Both the position numbers and the translations under genes were made by a program. A model generated the notes under the pieces. The model was not told where the DNA came from and searched no databases. It saw nothing but the letters and a program-made list of their open reading frames with translations. DNA of 64,000 nt from Corbicula japonica (Eukaryota; Mollusca; Bivalvia; Venerida; Cyrenidae): the NCBI GenBank assembly GCA_038501625.1, contig JAZAYU010000123.1, positions 1,488,001 to 1,552,000 on the forward strand. Direction: 5' to 3'. Below are positions 12,660-25,229 of the stretch, piece by piece. Each line of letters begins with the position of its first letter. Position 1 is the first letter of the stretch.

Positions 12660-13551
12660 AAAGATTCAAGATTCAATAGTTTATTGTGATGTAGGCCTCC
12701 GGCCCATACACAAACACATCAATACAACATGATACAGCTATTTCAGTACAAGTGATCTCACAATACATTCAACATTACATAAAATAACATTCGAGATAAT
12801 GAAAAATTAAGTTGAATACTTAGTAAATAGAGAAATATAATTTGCTATACCAGCTTTAAATGAAAGCAAATTATAAACAAATTGTTATCCTTGAAGAGAA
12901 ACTTGGCAGAATCAGTAATACTATTCCACAGGGGTTCTGTGGATAAGGCCAATAAGGGCAAACAACTCACTCAGTCTTGTCGAAACGAAAATCAAGGTAT
13001 CTGAGCGAGAAAATAAAACCTAACAACAATACAGCAGCGTCATAATATAGTAAAACCTTATTGAGTTTTAACAAGCGCCATAATAAAAAACTGAAACTGT
13101 TTAATTTGATTAAACGCCTAGTTTTACACATGATATTCACTCGCGTTGTACATAAGATAAATATTAAGAAATGAAAAATATACAATGTTTTACAGTAACA
13201 CAGTTTTACATATGTTTTATATATTCAGCACATCAGCACATGAGTCACTTAAAATCAAGATTCAAAATTTCTAAAGAACAGTGTTTTAAGATTTTTCTTG
13301 AAGGTGTCTACAGAATCACAATTTCTCAATTCTATTGGTAATTTATTCCGTAATTTTGGACCCACTGTCTTAAAACTCCTGTCACCAAATGTATTGCGTT
13401 TGTTGAATGGTACATCATAGTCTGATGATCTTAACCTGCGTCTTGGTACCTGTTCGGATATTAGTTCAGTTAAATAAACTGGCGCTTTTCCCTTTGAACA
13501 ATTGAACATGACATAATGCAAATATAATATTGTAACCATGACAATATGCAT
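12660..13551 (-). pseudogene. 5'-truncated LINE: RT C-terminal tail and 3' UTR
   Basis: 13551-13255 (minus) encodes APVYLTELISEQVPRRRLRS, then FGDRSFKTVGPKLRNKLP and SVDTFKKNLKTLFF, the typical C-terminal end of CR1/jockey-type reverse transcriptases. The 3' UTR follows and ends in a short tandem tail of GATTCAA words near 12660, as in LINEs that end in short tandem repeats. EN and most of RT are absent, consistent with 5' truncation on insertion. The clade is not firmly assigned. Confidence 0.75.
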
Positions 13552-13629
13552 TATATAACATCACCTGCTTAATGAGATAAGTGAACTATACAACAGTTGA
13601 ACGGACAACAAACCTATGGTAAATAAATG

Positions 13630-14275
13630 ATGCCAAATTTTTTATTGTTTGATCGTTTTGAGAAGCGTAAGAATATTAAATTTTTGAAGATTTGGATTTA
13701 TATAATATTTCTTATCGATATATCGTTTACGTAATGATTTATAAAATGGGCATACAATCATAAAATGATACTCATTTTCAATTTATCATTACAATAGAAA
13801 CAGGTTCTTTGCTCTCTTGGTAAACCAATATGTCTGCCTTTTCTATAAGAAGTGAATGCGCCGATGTTCTAAAAGACGAAAAATAGAATCTAACTTTTTT
13901 AATATCAATTATTTCGAGATACCTTTCGAGCTAAATATGATTTAAGCTTTAAGTTTTGTTTACATTCTTCTGACCATTGTTGCATATATTGATCCTTTAA
14001 CCTTTGTAAATATTGGTGAAGAAACAATACCGAATTTTCAACTGTTTGTGCTTCCCAAATGTAACCAAAGGCTTTCTATATTAATTTCTTTTCCCGGATG
14101 TAGCCCAATTCGAATAGCCTAAACTATCGTTATGTAATAACATAGCATAGCACTTTTTCGCATGTCTATTAGAGGGCATCGACAAAATTTTAAGCCAATA
14201 CTTAATACATCGTTTCGAAGAAATAATATGTAAAGGGAAACGAGCACAATCTCCATGCACTGCGGCATTACAAAA
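13630..14275 (-). pseudogene. 3' half of a split LINE reverse-transcriptase ORF
   Basis: Minus-strand translation gives NAAVHGDCARFPLHII, then KRCIKYWLKILSMP, then IGLPREQRTCFYCND, the C-terminal region of a LINE polymerase with its final Cys motif. The preceding part of the same ORF (ending LLYGSEIWG) is on the same strand at 18245-18545. The two halves were separated by the insertion at 14276-18241. Several frameshifts and stops show it is dead. Confidence 0.75.
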
Positions 14276-17200
14276 AAAGTAATATATGCATATCAGGAAT
14301 CGCCACACTCACAAAACACAGCCTACCCACGCAGCGAAAAAGAAGAGAGGAAGAGAGAGAGAGCATGTTTTTTAATAAGTATGTCAATTCAAATAGGACG
14401 CCACAAACAATTAAAGAAAGTGAGAACCTTTGGGGATACTGCCTTGGAACGGTCAATGGCAAAACAAATTGCCACTGGGGGTTAAAACCAGGTTCTAGGG
14501 TGCACCAACCTCATTCTTGCCCCAACAGGTTATCGTATCACTAAACAAGTACAAGTTGTCTCGGTGAAATAACTTCAACCCACCCATCGGCTCAACAATG
14601 TTGCGTGCAAAAGCACACAAACATATAAAACATAAGAAGCTAATAGCATTGTACCGAATGATCTTACCGAAACCAGAGCTCCTGGAGTAAAATCAGCAAG
14701 AACACGATAACAGAGATAAAAGAAACGAATCGAGCTTCTATCTTCTTTTAAGAAGAAAAGATTTCCCCATAAACCTTCATAAACTGTTAAACCTCTGCCA
14801 CCGTCGTGCAATCAAAAAGGTAAGCATAATGTTCAACTGTAGATGGGTTAATCACCAGGCCTGCAGAGCGCTGTAAAATATCATGTTGGCAACCTTTCTT
14901 TTCAATTTACATATGTTTTTTACGAATAAGCGGGGAAAATTAACATTGCCTAATATCTTCTTAAGTTTGTAAATAAAAGCTCCATAAAACCCGGCTGTGA
15001 AATACCTTGTTGCAATAGTGATTTTAAACTGCACATGTATTTATGAATTAGATCTGGGTATCGGCGATAAAACTTGCAAAAGGTTTTCCTTAATTTGTGA
15101 TACCGATAACCCTGTTTTAAAAGTTTTTATATTATGCACAGATGACGTTCATTGAAATCATTCACATCGTTGCAAGCTCTTGAAAAGCGAACAAGCTGTG
15201 AGATATAAACCCCGTAAGATGTTGCACGAGGAACATCGCCGTCTAAAATGGAAAAATTACTATATTAAAATTAAAATCATCTCTTTTATCATATATTTTA
15301 GTAGTGACGTAACCATTTCAATGGACAGATTTAGATCAAGAAAGTTTGCTTGCGAGCTTATATGTTCTTTAAAGAAAAGAAAAAGATTTACCCATAAACC
15401 TTCATAAACTCTTAAACCCCTGCCACAGTCGTGCAACCAAAGAGGTAAGCATAATGATTAACTGTAGATGGGTTAAGCACTAGGCCTGCGGAGCGCTGCA
15501 GAATATCATGTTGGTAACCTTTCTTTTTGAATTTACAGATGGCTTTTACGAATAACTGGGAGAAATTAACATTGCTTTCAATTTTCTTAAGTTTCTAAAT
15601 TAAATCTCCATAAAAAAAACTGGCTGTGAAATATCTCGTTGCAAAAGTGATTTTAAACTGCATCTGTATTTTTGATTTAAATCTGGGTATCGGCGATGAA
15701 ACTTGCAAAAGGTTTTTCTTAATTTGTGAAACCGATAACCTTGTTTTAATCTATGCTCTCTCTCCCTCTCTTTTTCTTCTTATCTGTGTGGGGAGGCTGT
15801 TTTCTCTGAATGTGGCGATTCCTGATATGAATATTTTACCTTTTTTATAAGTTTTTCTGTTATGCAAAGATTGCGTTCATTGAAGTCATTAACATCATTG
15901 CAAGCTCTAGAAAAGAGAACAATCTGTGAGATATAAACCCCGTAAGATGTTGCACGAGGAACATCGCCGCCTTAAAACGGAAAATTTACAATATTGAAAT
16001 TAAAATCATCTCTTTTATCATATATTTCAGTAGTGACGTATCCGTTTTGAATAGAAAGAATAAGATCAAGAAAGTTTGCTTGCTTATCTAAGGTGTTAGC
16101 TTTATTATTAAAATAGATTAAAATGGAACTTTTTAGACCCTCGACCACTACAAATATGAAAATATTGCAGGCTTGGTTTGATTGAGCCTGTTCATGGGCA
16201 GTAATGGTAATGCTTATTTCTGCCCACGCCGCCTAGCCCCGAGTTGAGCGCAACCCAATATTTACACCAATAAACCGTACAATTTTGTTCCATCTCAAAC
16301 GATGGTATGCATATGGCGGTGAACATGGAACCTTCAATTAGGTATTTTCAGATTAATACAATTCCATGTTCAGCGGCGTATGGTCCCCAGATAAAAGTAT
16401 GGGTGATAGTTAATTAGGATAAATTTCATTACCAAGAGATGGAAAATGGTTATCTATATTCAACAAATCATCAAGGTACCTCGAAGTGTTGTTAAAGGCT
16501 GTAATAATGTCATCCTGATGTTCGGTAGAAGAGACAACAAAAATCTCTTTCATAACAGTATAAAAACAGATCAGCAACAAGGGGTGCACAATTAGTTCCC
16601 ATTGGAATGCCTATTACTTGTTTATAAATAGAGGTACCAAATCTTACATAAATATTATCCAATATAAAGGTGAGCCACTGGATAAGGCCTTAACAGGTCA
16701 ATGAAGTATAATTATCATAAGAACCATCTGTAAAGAATGCCCTATGTTCATTACAAGTTATAAATGTTTTATTTTCTCTAGCAAAAGTTTTTTGTTCAAT
16801 GAGAATGGTTAGCTTGTCTCTTATTAAATTATGAGGGAGAGAAGTGTATAAGTTGAGAAATCATAAGTAGACAAACAGAACGCCTGAAAGTTGTCTAATT
16901 TAAGCTTCTTTAAAACGTCATTTGAATTTTTTATAGACCAAAATAAATTTTTGCCAGTGGTTTCAAAAACTTTTTCGCAATACCTAATTACATGTTCTTT
17001 TATAGCTATGAGACAAGATGTTAAGGGTACGGATAATTTAGTTGTTGTACAAGAAATAGAGCTTGCAATAAATCTTGCTGTGTACGGTGTTTTGTGCATT
17101 TCAGGCAACCAATACATAGTAGGTACTTTAAGCATTTCAGGTTAAAACATAAATAATATTATCCGTTTGTCAGTCAATATCTGAAGTGATGTTTACTGAA

Positions 17201-18241
17201 AACGTTCTTCCGTTAACTGTTGATTTTATTGTTGAATTACATTATAAAAAATTGCAGCACCTACAAAATTGTACACCTCTTTAAATTGCACTTGTATATA
17301 AAAGGATAAAATCTGCGTCTTCCGTCGTTTATTTTTATTGGAGTGGAAATGTTATATTTTTGAAGAATGTGTGATTTAAGAGGTGACAATTTTATTTTCA
17401 AATTATTTTTAAATAAATTAGTTTGTAATGTAATAGGGAAATTATGCTAATAATTTACCAACATTTTAGGTGTTAAACATTTATATTTTAAAATATTTAT
17501 TTAGGACCTTGTTTAGTTACTAATATCCTTTTCTAGATAACATCAAATAGTTTGTTTACTAATTACCATCTCGTCAAAATATTTTTGCTACAGGTAATTT
17601 CATGTCTCATCTGTATGTATTAATTACATTTGACTCGTTCTTTTTATGATTAAGCAGGACGTTATATAACTGTTAATGTAGTTTTATAGATATTATTCAT
17701 GTCAAACTGTCATCACGAAACTACATTTACTTAGTAATACGTCTGCGGGAACAGTCTAGTGTAGGGTATAAAAAACAGATATGTATCTGTATAAAAGAAG
17801 AGAACGGCCGGATGGCCGGAATGGGCCACGGAATGCCTTTAGGAGGATGGTTTGTTAGTCTCGTGGCTAAATTACTAAACTTTGAAAAAGAGAAACTTAT
17901 GACACTTGGGAAATTATTTAGAAACGCTACATTTATAAGAAAGAACTGTTTATGTTTTAGAAGTAATAGATAAACTGTTTATAAAGCTCATACAGATATA
18001 AAGTAATTTTGGAACAAGTGTTTGTGTTATTAAACCCTGAGACCTTTGTAAGAATTAACGCACTACATTACAAGTTCATTGTGCACTCTGCAAACCGGTC
18101 ATATTGACGAAGTAGCCGAAGATAAATTTATTGGAGACAAACGAACTGACGTTTGCATGTATGTGAAAGTGTTTAATTTAGCCGGAATATGGACAGAAGA
18201 CGCAGAAGATAGCCTGGGAGTTAAAATATTTGCTTTTAAGC
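14276..18241 (-). mobile_element. RT element (Penelope-like?) inserted in a LINE, internally duplicated
   Basis: 17140-16824 (minus) encodes VPTMYWLPEMHKTPYTARFI, and 16610-16532 encodes GIPMGTNCAPLVADLFLYCY, a reverse-transcriptase motif. Near 16115-15895 and again at 15380-15130 is the conserved C-terminal block GDVPRATSYGVYISQ. Two copies of the 3' part thus lie head to tail (about 16115-15400 and 15380-14276). The element end TGTGGCGATTCCTGATATGC abuts the LINE sequence at 14275. All frames are broken. The YWLPK.HK.PYK.RFI signature suggests a Penelope-like lineage, but I am not certain. A family A repeat sits inside at 16125-16290. Confidence 0.7.
16125..16290 (-). repeat. Interspersed repeat family A, copy inside the RT element
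   Basis: It carries GCAGGCTTGGTTTGATTGAG, GGGCAGTAATG and CCGCCTAGCCCCGAGTTGAG in the same order as the 6790-6970 copy, followed by TTTACACCAATAAACC. It interrupts the RT element between its RT motif and C-terminal block. Confidence 0.8.
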
Positions 18242-18244
18242 ACA

Positions 18245-18545
18245 AGCTTGCAGCGGTGCTGACATATATCTTTTACATGCATATAAATGTACTTTTTCTA
18301 TAGAATATATATAATGTAATCAGTCCCCCAAATCTCAGAGCCATATAGTAAAATTGGAGCTATGTTTGCATTAAATAATTTAAAAAATACATTTCTTGGC
18401 AAAGGGTATAGATGGTGAAGAGAGGATAACAATGTTACCAAAAAGCGCTTTGCCTTTTCTGACATATTTTCAGCCTTTTTATACAAGGATAGTTGGCTAC
18501 TAAAAACATACCTACATAACAATACATTTAATTAAAACATAATTT
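18245..18545 (-). pseudogene. 5' half of the split LINE RT ORF
   Basis: Minus-strand translation includes SSQLSLYKKAENMSEKAKRF, then LYPLPRNVFFKLFNANIAPI and LLYGSEIWG, the thumb region of LINE polymerases. After small frameshifts it continues KVHLYACKRYMSAPLQAC. The next residues of the family pattern resume at 14275 with NAAVHGDC. TTGT (ACAA on the plus strand) is present at both junctions, a possible 4 bp duplication. Confidence 0.7.
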
Positions 18546-19140
18546 GCTAACCGTTTGCAATCAAGGCAGAATATTGATTTAGCTGATCCAACGTAGACAA
18601 TTTCTTTAAGTAATATTTAAAAGATATTATCTTAACTTTACTAGATAATTTTACCTTCGATTTAAAAATAAAGATAAGTGCTAACTTGATAAAGTTATAT
18701 TATTTTCTAAACTTTTGTATTTATAAACATTATAGTTTTGGAAGTTTGGTGTTTCACTTTGTGTTTAAAATACGTAAAAGTGTAGCAATACTGTAACTTT
18801 AAATTGATTACACACTTTCAAAAATTCTTTAAATAATATTAACGTAAATATGCATATGCTTATTTCTGGTCTCGCTATAAAATGTATGGTAATACACACT
18901 GGCAATTCTCAGTTGCTGTAATCGTTGGTTTTGAGAATGACTATTCATAAGCTTAGTCTAGCTTTTAAATCGTTTTACAGTGTACATATTTCATATTAAA
19001 CGAGTTTCACAGTTCGCTTGTTATGAATATCTTACTCAAAATTTGATAAGGATCACTTAAAAATTGGGTTTATTCCTTACATAAGAATGAAACAATAAAG
19101 TAGTTGCTGTGATTCTCAAAAATTTTTCATTTGACATCAG
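18546..19140. other. No gene seen
   Basis: AT-rich intron-like DNA before the candidate exon at 19141. Confidence 0.35.
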
Positions 19141-19201
19141 CTTTGTGCCAAAGAAGGAATGAGCCGACAAACTGTTGAAGCGGAACAGCGGTTGAAACTT
19201 T
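19141..19201 (+). CDS. Candidate short exon preceding the IgGFc exon
   Basis: The exon is bounded by TTTGACATCAG and by a GTAGGG donor. It reads LCAKEGMSRQTVEAEQRLKL plus one base, so it enters in phase 0 and leaves in phase 1. The IgGFc exon at 19382 needs exactly one base from upstream, so the frame closes to give ...RLKLLTLGTNF. The donor is mediocre and the peptide has no recognised domain. Support is phase consistency and proximity only. Confidence 0.4.
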
Positions 19202-19381
19202 GTAGGGGCAATAATTAGGGATAAAATAGAAAGCGATCCCTATCAAATTTTGAGTAGTATATTAAACGAATTGTTTTTAAATAATTACCATTTTCTGTAC
19301 AAGATATATTGACATATTGTAAATATTGACTTTGTTCATTCGGGCATGTTTATTTTAATTTTGAAAAACATCTTATTATAG

Positions 19382-20593
19382 TAACACTTGGGACAAACTT
19401 CATGTTTGGAGTACCTGCGAAACCTCAATCAAATGCTGATCAAATTTACGTTCATATAACATCAATGTCTAACAATCCAGCTCATGTAAGAATTACAGCG
19501 CCATTCATTAACTACGACAAACAGTTCACTGTATCCAACGCAACCATCATCGCTTTAAACGAACGTCTTATCCAAATGGAAGAAGGTCGTCAATTTAAAG
19601 GAATAGAAGAGTTTTCCGACTGGAATATATCAGTTTCCGTACTAGCTTACACCGGTATTCTCAACACGGAGGGCTTTCTCGTTCTCCCAACATCAGCGCT
19701 TTCCACACGATATATAGCAGCTTCGTATTATCCCTATCAGGCTAACAATAATACAATATTAGCTGTTGGTTTAGAGAGTAACACTGATGTATCTATCAAA
19801 TATAAAACCTCATGATCATCTTTTACGTTTCAAAATGTGACGCTGCAAAAGTTCCAGACTTTTCAAGTTTTGGCTAATTATGATTTGAGTGGAGCTGTGG
19901 TTATTAGCAACAAGCCTGTTGCCGTGTTGTCTGGGTCATATTGGTCAAGGATTCCTGTAGCAATAGGAGATGGAAACTGTATAGTAGAACAGATGATCCC
20001 TACACAATTCTGGGTAACTAAATTCGTAGTTCCACCTATATTTCCTCACAACTTTTACATCGTAAGGCTGTTTGCTGATGAGGACAACACGGAAGTTCAC
20101 TGTTATAACCACACACACCATTTTGCTGTGTACCTTGACCAGGGATCAATGCATGAGGTATTGTTTGGATCAGATCCGGCTGTTATCGTGGCCAACAAGC
20201 CAATCTGCGTTATTCAATACTTAGTAAACAACGAGAACATGTATGGCAATCCTTTTATGACCACTGTGCAAGGAATGTCTCAGTTCTTAAATTCTTACAA
20301 GTTTATCACAGAAACTGCCGACAGCAGAAACAGTACTATCGCTTTAACGGTCTTTAGAAACAACTTGGAGTCATTACAACTGAATGGGAGAAATATTTCC
20401 TTGTGGAATCCAAGAATAATACCGGTGGCAAAACCATTAGATAATTACATAACAGTATTTATTAATATTTCGTACAACGGTTTTTATGAACTGCATCACA
20501 CAAATGATGAAATATTTGGGGCTACAATCTATGGCTTACTAGACAGCCTTACATCGTATGGTTATCCTCTACAGCTAGCACTCTCTACCAGTG
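19382..20593 (+). CDS. IgGFc-binding protein N-terminal domain exon
   Basis: One long exon of 404 codon equivalents, entering and leaving in phase 1 (acceptor TTATTATAG at 19381, donor GTAAGT at 20594). The translation opens TLGTNFMFGVP, continues HVRITAPFINYDKQFTVSNA, then AVVISNKPVAVLSGSYW, and later VANKPICVIQYLVNNENMYG and TTVQGMSQFLNSYKFIT. These match the order of the IgGFc-binding N-terminal domain of secreted mucosal and adhesion-type proteins. The repeated 'NKP(V/I)(A/C)V' strands are typical. One in-frame TGA at 19813-19815 splits the exon into 137 and 254 codon pieces. It could be a nonsense allele, a CGA to TGA change in a dying gene, or an assembly error. The phase 1-1 boundaries match the linker exon and Ly6 blocks downstream. 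The domain is expected to be extracellular. Confidence 0.85.
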
Positions 20594-20819
20594 GTAAGTA
20601 ATACAAGTGCTAGAGACATATAATTTATGCAACAAGGGCTGATCACTCTCGTTGGCATACATTTTTAATGAAATCTGTTTAATTAGTACATGTAATTATA
20701 ACGTTTGTAAAAACAAAACTAGCATACTCCATTTTTCTTCTTTTCAAACGTTGGATAATATAATAAATAAAGAAGTTCGCAAATAAATTCTAACTTTGAA
20801 ACTTTTATTTACAGGCTTA

Positions 20820-23800
20820 GGTTCGAATGCAACGAACAACAAAAGCAACACATGCACATAATTAATATCAAACACAAAATAATGCTAATGGCGGCATGAG
20901 TTAGGAAACGACAATATAATAAAGGTTCTTAGAAAACATCATTCATGCGATTATTCGTAAAATAATTACCAGACACAAAACGTAAATGCTGGAAATAAAA
21001 TTACAGGTAAACACAACATGTACATGATAGAAATGAAAAAACAAGTATACATGTATATTTGAATAAGTATTCACAATCTATGAGTATATACACAAATATC
21101 ATTATGATATCATTTTTCTAAAACAAAGCAAAATGATATTTTATGCCTTTACAATATCTTTTATTTTTTGTAAAAAGGTACAAAGATTTTTTAAATCAAT
21201 TAATTTGTCAGTGCTGAATAAATTTTTAGGTTTTTAAATATTAGGTCTGGTAAAGTAAAAAAGGTTTAACATATCTTTTCCTATCTTCGTCAAAAAAGGG
21301 GCATTGCAAAATATAGTGGAATTCATCTCCTAAGGATGCGCAGTAATTGCACATATTTTCATTTGATGGAATACCTCTCCATCTGCTTTTTTCTATCAGT
21401 AGTCTGTGGTTTCTGGTTACAAAGGAGAATATAATTTTACATTGATATTTAGGCAGTAAAGTTAATAACAGTTGGCTATTTTTTCTTACAAGTGAAAAGA
21501 GCGCTTTATTCGCTGGTTCCGCTAAGTATTGTTTTGTTTTAATGAATGACCCCGTTCTTGTAAAAAAGATACCTAAGTATTTATACTCATCTAGTATTTC
21601 GATGTTTTCATTTCCTAAATTGAATATTGTATGGTGTCTACGCCTGCCTTTACGAAATATAACAATTTTAGTCTTATCTACATTGACAGTTAATCTCCAC
21701 TTATCGCAATATTCCTTAAAGTATCCTTAAGTGCGTTTTGCATGTCATGTTCATTTTCACTAAATATAACAGTGTCATCAGCGTATAATAATAATAATAA
21801 TAATTTTAAATACATATGTGCGTCTTCTATAGCCAAATGCGTATCGGTATCTTTGACATTTTTATCTTGTAAGAAGTTTTCAAGATCATTTAAGTAAATA
21901 CTGAATAAAAAAGTGAAAGATTTTCACCTGGACGCACCCCATTTAGACATTCGAAAAAGGCTGAGCTTCCCTCGTTTGTTTGTACTTTTGACTAAATATT
22001 CTGATACATATTGTAAATAAACCTTAAGCATTTTCCATTAATATTTTCTTTTTGTACTTTTCTCCAGAGCCCTACCCTCCAAATTGAATCGAAACATTGT
22101 TTAAAGTCGACAAAAAAGCAGAGCAAATTTTTCTTGTTAGAATTTACTATATCTATGAGACTTCTTAATATGAATAAGTTATCTACGGTTGAATGGTGTT
22201 TCCGAAACCCCGATTGATTGGCATTAATCACATTTGTTTTCTCCGCCCATTTATTTAACCTGGTATTTAAGATACTCGTTAACAATTTACCGAGGCAACT
22301 TAGTAAAGATATAGGTCGATAATTTTCGGGTAAATTTGGGTTTCCTTTATTTTTATAAATGGGTTTAATTATACCAATGGTCAAGCTTTGTGGGACGATT
22401 CCCTCATTTAGAACTAAATTAAACAATTTTTTGAAAACAGGCAACATTGTATTAATCGTCGACTTAATTTGTTCGTTAACTATTTGATCGTATCCCGTTG
22501 GCTTGTTATTTTTCCACTGCATTACAGCTTTAAGAATTTCATCACCATCCATCGGTCGATTTATTTCTTCATTAACATCGCCAGATGCATTCCAGTATTG
22601 CTTAGGATCAGAGTTTTTTAGTTTTCTAAGTTTTTCAGTTAGGTCGTTATTGTACCTGTTTTGCAAAATTCGTAATGTTTGTTTATAAACTTTACTCACT
22701 TCTTTTAATTTTAATTTAAAATAATCATTTTTGTATCTATTGTATGCTCTTCGCGTTTTATGGTATATGTTTCGGATGTTTTGACACACAAAATTTTTCG
22801 TTTTTGTTTTAATAATTCCATTTTGTCGAACGGTACCGAATGTTTTCTTTGAGTTTTGTTCAAATAAGGTTCCTATATTATTAACTATTTCGTCAACAGT
22901 TGTTTGGTTACATATATTTTGTTCGATAATTTCATCTTATCTGGTTTCTAATTCTGCTAGGCGGGTAATATCAAAATTTTTAATAAAATCTTCTTTTTTG
23001 TCAGGATCCCATAATTTTGTTTTACAGTTTACCTTTACATCGTTGGCCAGATAATGATGACTAGTTTTACTTTTTAAAACCAGTGATATCGGGCAATGAA
23101 CATCAGAAAAGAGATCGCAAAATTCTATGATTTGGTTTCCGTAAAAATTTACAGCATGGTATATTGTTTTTCTAATATATGGAACATTACAAATGCTAAA
23201 CTGTTGTAAACTATTCATGTGCTCTTCTTCCACAGACTGCAGATCAAACATATCAGACAGAAAACTATCGACCTCACAGATGTCTGACATGTTACCACAT
23301 CTGGAGTTATAATCACCAATTAAGAGTTTATCGCTGCTTGAATTGCAGAATCTAAAAACTTCATTTTGAATTTCAGTAAATGGGTCCTCATGTGCATATT
23401 TTGAACCAATAGGCGGTATATACACAATACCACAATTTAAGTCATTTTGGGTGCTTCTATTTAAACCATAAAGATTTTTGGAAATAGTAAACATCAGTAT
23501 TAATTTACAGTTAGAGCTTGTATCAACTGTTATAAAGGGTGCGATATCTTTTTTAACTATCTATCTATCTATATATACTGCATGACGCTATTGTTTAGCA
23601 TTTTATGCAGGTGCGTGTCTGTGCAAGAAATATTAAAAGAAGAAATGTACAGGAGAAAAAAAGTAATACATAATGTATTTGTGAGAGTTCTGAGTTAAAG
23701 CTGATAGTGTTAGTTAAAAGACTAGATTTACAGTTAAAAGAGTAAAAAACAGCATAGTCACTTAGAAATTATGGCACAGTTTAGTTACCCCCTGCCTAAA

Positions 23801-24100
23801 CTGGTCCAGGGTGGGTGCCTGTGCAATATTTGCTGGTAAAGAATTCCACAGTACAATAGTAGCAGGGTAGAATGAAAATTTATACAAGAACTACAAGAGC
23901 TATACCACCTGAACGTTTATTTGATAATTTTTCTCTGTTCAAAGTATGTACATTATACCCATCAACATTAATTACAACTGAGTCGTCTATTTTTGTTTCC
24001 TGAAGCCCAATTATATCATATTTGTTTATTAAAGTTAAGAACTCGGGCACCCTTAACTTAGGTTACAGACCGCAAACGTTTATGCACAATATTTTTATAT
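20820..24100 (-). pseudogene. LINE ORF2: endonuclease and reverse transcriptase
   Basis: Reading the minus strand from 24100: KLRVPEFLTLINKYDIIGLQ and ETKIDD open an APE-type endonuclease, interrupted at about 23890-23540 by another LINE, then resuming with GIVYIPPIGSKYAHEDPFTE and LLIGDYNSRCG. The reverse transcriptase follows: WKNNKPTGYDQI, ENYRPISLLSCLGKLL, NQSGFRKHHSTVDNLF, FVDFKQCFDSIWR, then YADDTVIFSENEHD at about 21790-21750, and KYLGIFFTRTGSF. A C-terminal MCNYCASLGDEFHYILQCPF block ends the protein near 21300. Frameshifts occur near 21905 and 22930. An AAT microsatellite has expanded directly before YADD. Together with 24280-26160 this is a nearly full-length but dead L1-like element lying antisense in an intron of the IgGFc/Ly6 gene. 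Confidence 0.85.
23540..23890 (-). mobile_element. 5'-truncated LINE nested in the endonuclease
   Basis: Minus-strand translation of 23885-23775 gives FYPATIVLWNSLPANIAQAP, then TLDQFRQGVTKLCHNF and a stop, the C-terminal end of a different non-LTR polymerase. A 3' UTR follows and ends in a GATA-type tetranucleotide tail near 23570. The endonuclease of the host LINE breaks off at GGIALVVLV on one side and resumes with FITVDTSSNCK on the other. A second LINE therefore inserted here on the same strand. Confidence 0.75.
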
Positions 24101-24287
24101 CACTTGTTGAGTTGCAAGTTAGTTCACTGTAACACAACGGCTGATTTTGTATATAACTGTCCCCATTGTTCGGTAAATAATAGCCGTTTTCCGTTAATCC
24201 TTATTGACTGTCATCAATGTCAATTATCTGTGGTTCGTATGATCTTTGGTCGCCGCCAACTGTTGTTCTCGTCTGCCCATTATCTGA

Positions 24288-24370
24288 GTGTGTGTGTGTG
24301 TGCGCGTGTGTGTGTGTGTGCGTGCGTGCGTGCGAGCGTGCGTGCGTGTGTGTGTGTGTGTGTGTGTGTC
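24288..24370. repeat. GT/GC dinucleotide microsatellite
   Basis: About 80 bp of alternating GT with GCGT interruptions. On the minus strand it is read as alternating Thr and His codons at the end of the LINE ORF1. Confidence 0.95.
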
Positions 24371-25229
24371 ATGTCTGGTTCATTTAATATTACCGTTGAG
24401 TCACTATTTGTATCAGTGTTAATTGTTTCGTCTCTTTGTTTTTTTAAAGATACACTATCTTCAAGAGGAGATCGTGCTTTGGTTTTTCCTTGAATTGGAT
24501 CTCGTTTAACAGGTGTCACTTCAGTGCTCCAGCTTAGGGGAGCGAATCTATTGTCCGTGTTTAGGCTGAAGTCGCGTGACTCGTTCTGAGGCTTATGAGA
24601 TCGATTTTTGCGAGTAAACGTTCTTGACCATCGTGTATTATTGTCTGTGTGTCGTGTTTCATCTTGTCGCAGATCGTGTTTGTTAGTCGGCTTTGCATTG
24701 TAATCACGAATATTCGTGTTATGTGTTGGATGGTTTCTTGTTTCAGGCCACTCTACACCTGGTATCGGGTCGCCATCCCTGTATTCCTTGTTGTTAATAT
24801 AAAGTTTGTCTCGTATGAGTCTCACTTGGTTTTTTTTGTTTTTGCGTGCCTGTTTCGCTACTGTGTATAATTGTTTTCGTCTGGTCTCCATTTCTTGTGG
24901 GTATTGTTCTTTAACGTAGTAATCAGTGTCTTTAAGTTTTATTGGTGCTTGTTGTCTTACGTATTCTCTTTAGTATGTAAATTTTGCCACAATCGGCCGC
25001 GGATACTAAGCGTCACTTTTATATTTTCCCAAGCGATCTACCCTTTCAAAATAGAAAGTGCCATGTACATGATGTAGTTTCATCTCCCGTTCTAAAAAAT
25101 TCTGAACTACTTCTTCACAATTCTCTCTCTCTTCTTCAAAATTTACTGCCTCTGGGATTCCAGAAAAAATTAAATTGTCTCTCATGCTTCGCCACTGTAT
25201 GTCGAAAATTTTTTCGTCAGTACTTTTAA

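Noticed and set aside
18079..18303. 74-codon plus-strand frame
   Set aside because: It lies in the 5' part of the RT-element insertion and has no family pattern.
19813..19815. The TGA as a selenocysteine codon
   Set aside because: The domain family has no redox role that I know of and I saw no supporting RNA structure; a nonsense change is simpler.
24104..24493. 129-codon plus-strand frame with Val/Cys/Arg repeats
   Set aside because: It is the antisense shadow of LINE ORF1 and a GT microsatellite.
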